Positions 5,154 to 5,240 of a stretch of DNA of 5,240 nucleotides are shown here, one piece after another (the first letter of the stretch is position 1; each line of letters begins with the position of its first letter). Source of the stretch: Acidobacteriota bacterium (lineage in GTDB: Bacteria > Acidobacteriota > Thermoanaerobaculia > Thermoanaerobaculales > Thermoanaerobaculaceae); the NCBI GenBank assembly GCA_021782525.1, contig JAJXUY010000149.1, positions 1 through 5,240 of the forward strand. Reading direction: 5' to 3'. Position numbers and translations under genes: made by a program. A model generated the notes under the pieces. That model searched no databases. It saw only the letters and a list, made by a program, of their open reading frames with translations, and was not told the origin of the DNA.

Positions 5154-5240
5154 ATGCGCAAGAACCAGGTGTTTGTTGGTGTGTTGCTGTTGGTCGTGGC
5201 CGTCATGGCCGTCGGCTGCGCCAAGCCGCCGCAGCAGGAG
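5154..5240 (+). CDS. Lipoprotein precursor, N-terminal fragment, cut by the window edge
   Basis: Only 29 codons are visible. They form a textbook lipoprotein signal: basic n-region MRKN, a hydrophobic core of about 14 residues, and a lipobox AVGC with the lipidated cysteine at residue 22. After the cysteine comes AKPPQQE, the start of a flexible Pro/Gln linker. Ala at +2 predicts export to the outer membrane. The ATG has AAGGAG 7 nt upstream. An in-frame ATG at 5076 would add 26 residues in front of the signal and lacks a ribosome binding site, so I reject it. Codons such as TTT, GTT, GGT and TTG are less GC-rich than in neighbouring genes, as often seen at the start of well-expressed genes. 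Cys-Ala-Lys-Pro with a Pro/Gln linker would suit a Pal/OmpA-type or small structural lipoprotein, but the family cannot be decided from this fragment. Confidence 0.88.
   Translation, partial: MRKNQVFVGVLLLVVAVMAVGCAKPPQQE

Noticed and set aside
1..5240. CRISPR arrays, insertion sequences, long direct repeats, rRNA or tRNA genes
   Set aside because: I read both strands and saw no regularly spaced repeats, transposase motifs, terminal inverted repeats or RNA gene signatures. Coding density and composition are uniform apart from the last 300 bases.

Overview
The window is a very GC-rich stretch of bacterial chromosome (about 70% or more G+C by eye) that carries housekeeping and envelope genes and no mobile elements. 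The organism is a diderm (Gram-negative). Two proteins carry lipoprotein signals, one of them resembles the outer-membrane lipoprotein receptor LolB, and a large exported TPR protein sits next to it. Isoprenoid precursors are made by the MEP pathway (IspE). The composition, the frequent GTG starts and the gene set would fit a high-GC proteobacterial or deltaproteobacterial/myxobacterial-like lineage or a neighbouring phylum. The sequence alone does not fix the phylum.

Layout. From 3921 down to 1 on the minus strand runs a probable four-gene operon: an exported beta-propeller-like protein (3921-2983), a TPR protein (2925-1000), a LolB-like lipoprotein (1013-321) and ispE (324-1, cut by the window edge). 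The last three genes are tightly coupled. The TPR stop and lipoprotein start overlap by 14 nt, and the lipoprotein stop and ispE start overlap by 4 nt (GTGA). TPR-lolB-ispE is a known gene order in beta- and gammaproteobacteria, which supports the LolB-like call. On the plus strand, queG (3956-4921) diverges from this operon. After it comes a separately promoted, structured leader of about 200 nt and the first 29 codons of a second lipoprotein (from 5154, cut by the right edge).

Two non-coding regions stand out. The 34-bp gap between the divergent GTG starts (3921 and 3956) holds a perfect 9-bp inverted repeat. Each arm carries a -10-like TACACT exactly 6 nt from a GTG start, and neither gene has a ribosome binding site, so this looks like a symmetric divergent promoter giving leaderless mRNAs. 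Downstream of queG, a strong sigma70-type promoter (TTGACT, 17 nt, TATAAA) overlaps the queG stop codon. It should start transcription at or next to the 5' strand of an 8-bp helix that closes a 103-nt foldable domain. I do not recognise that domain as a known riboswitch class.

Together the minus-strand genes join envelope assembly (lipoprotein reception, periplasmic TPR and propeller proteins) with isoprenoid supply. QueG performs the last step of queuosine tRNA modification. The last gene is probably an abundant outer-membrane lipoprotein, inferred from its strong promoter and strong ribosome binding site.
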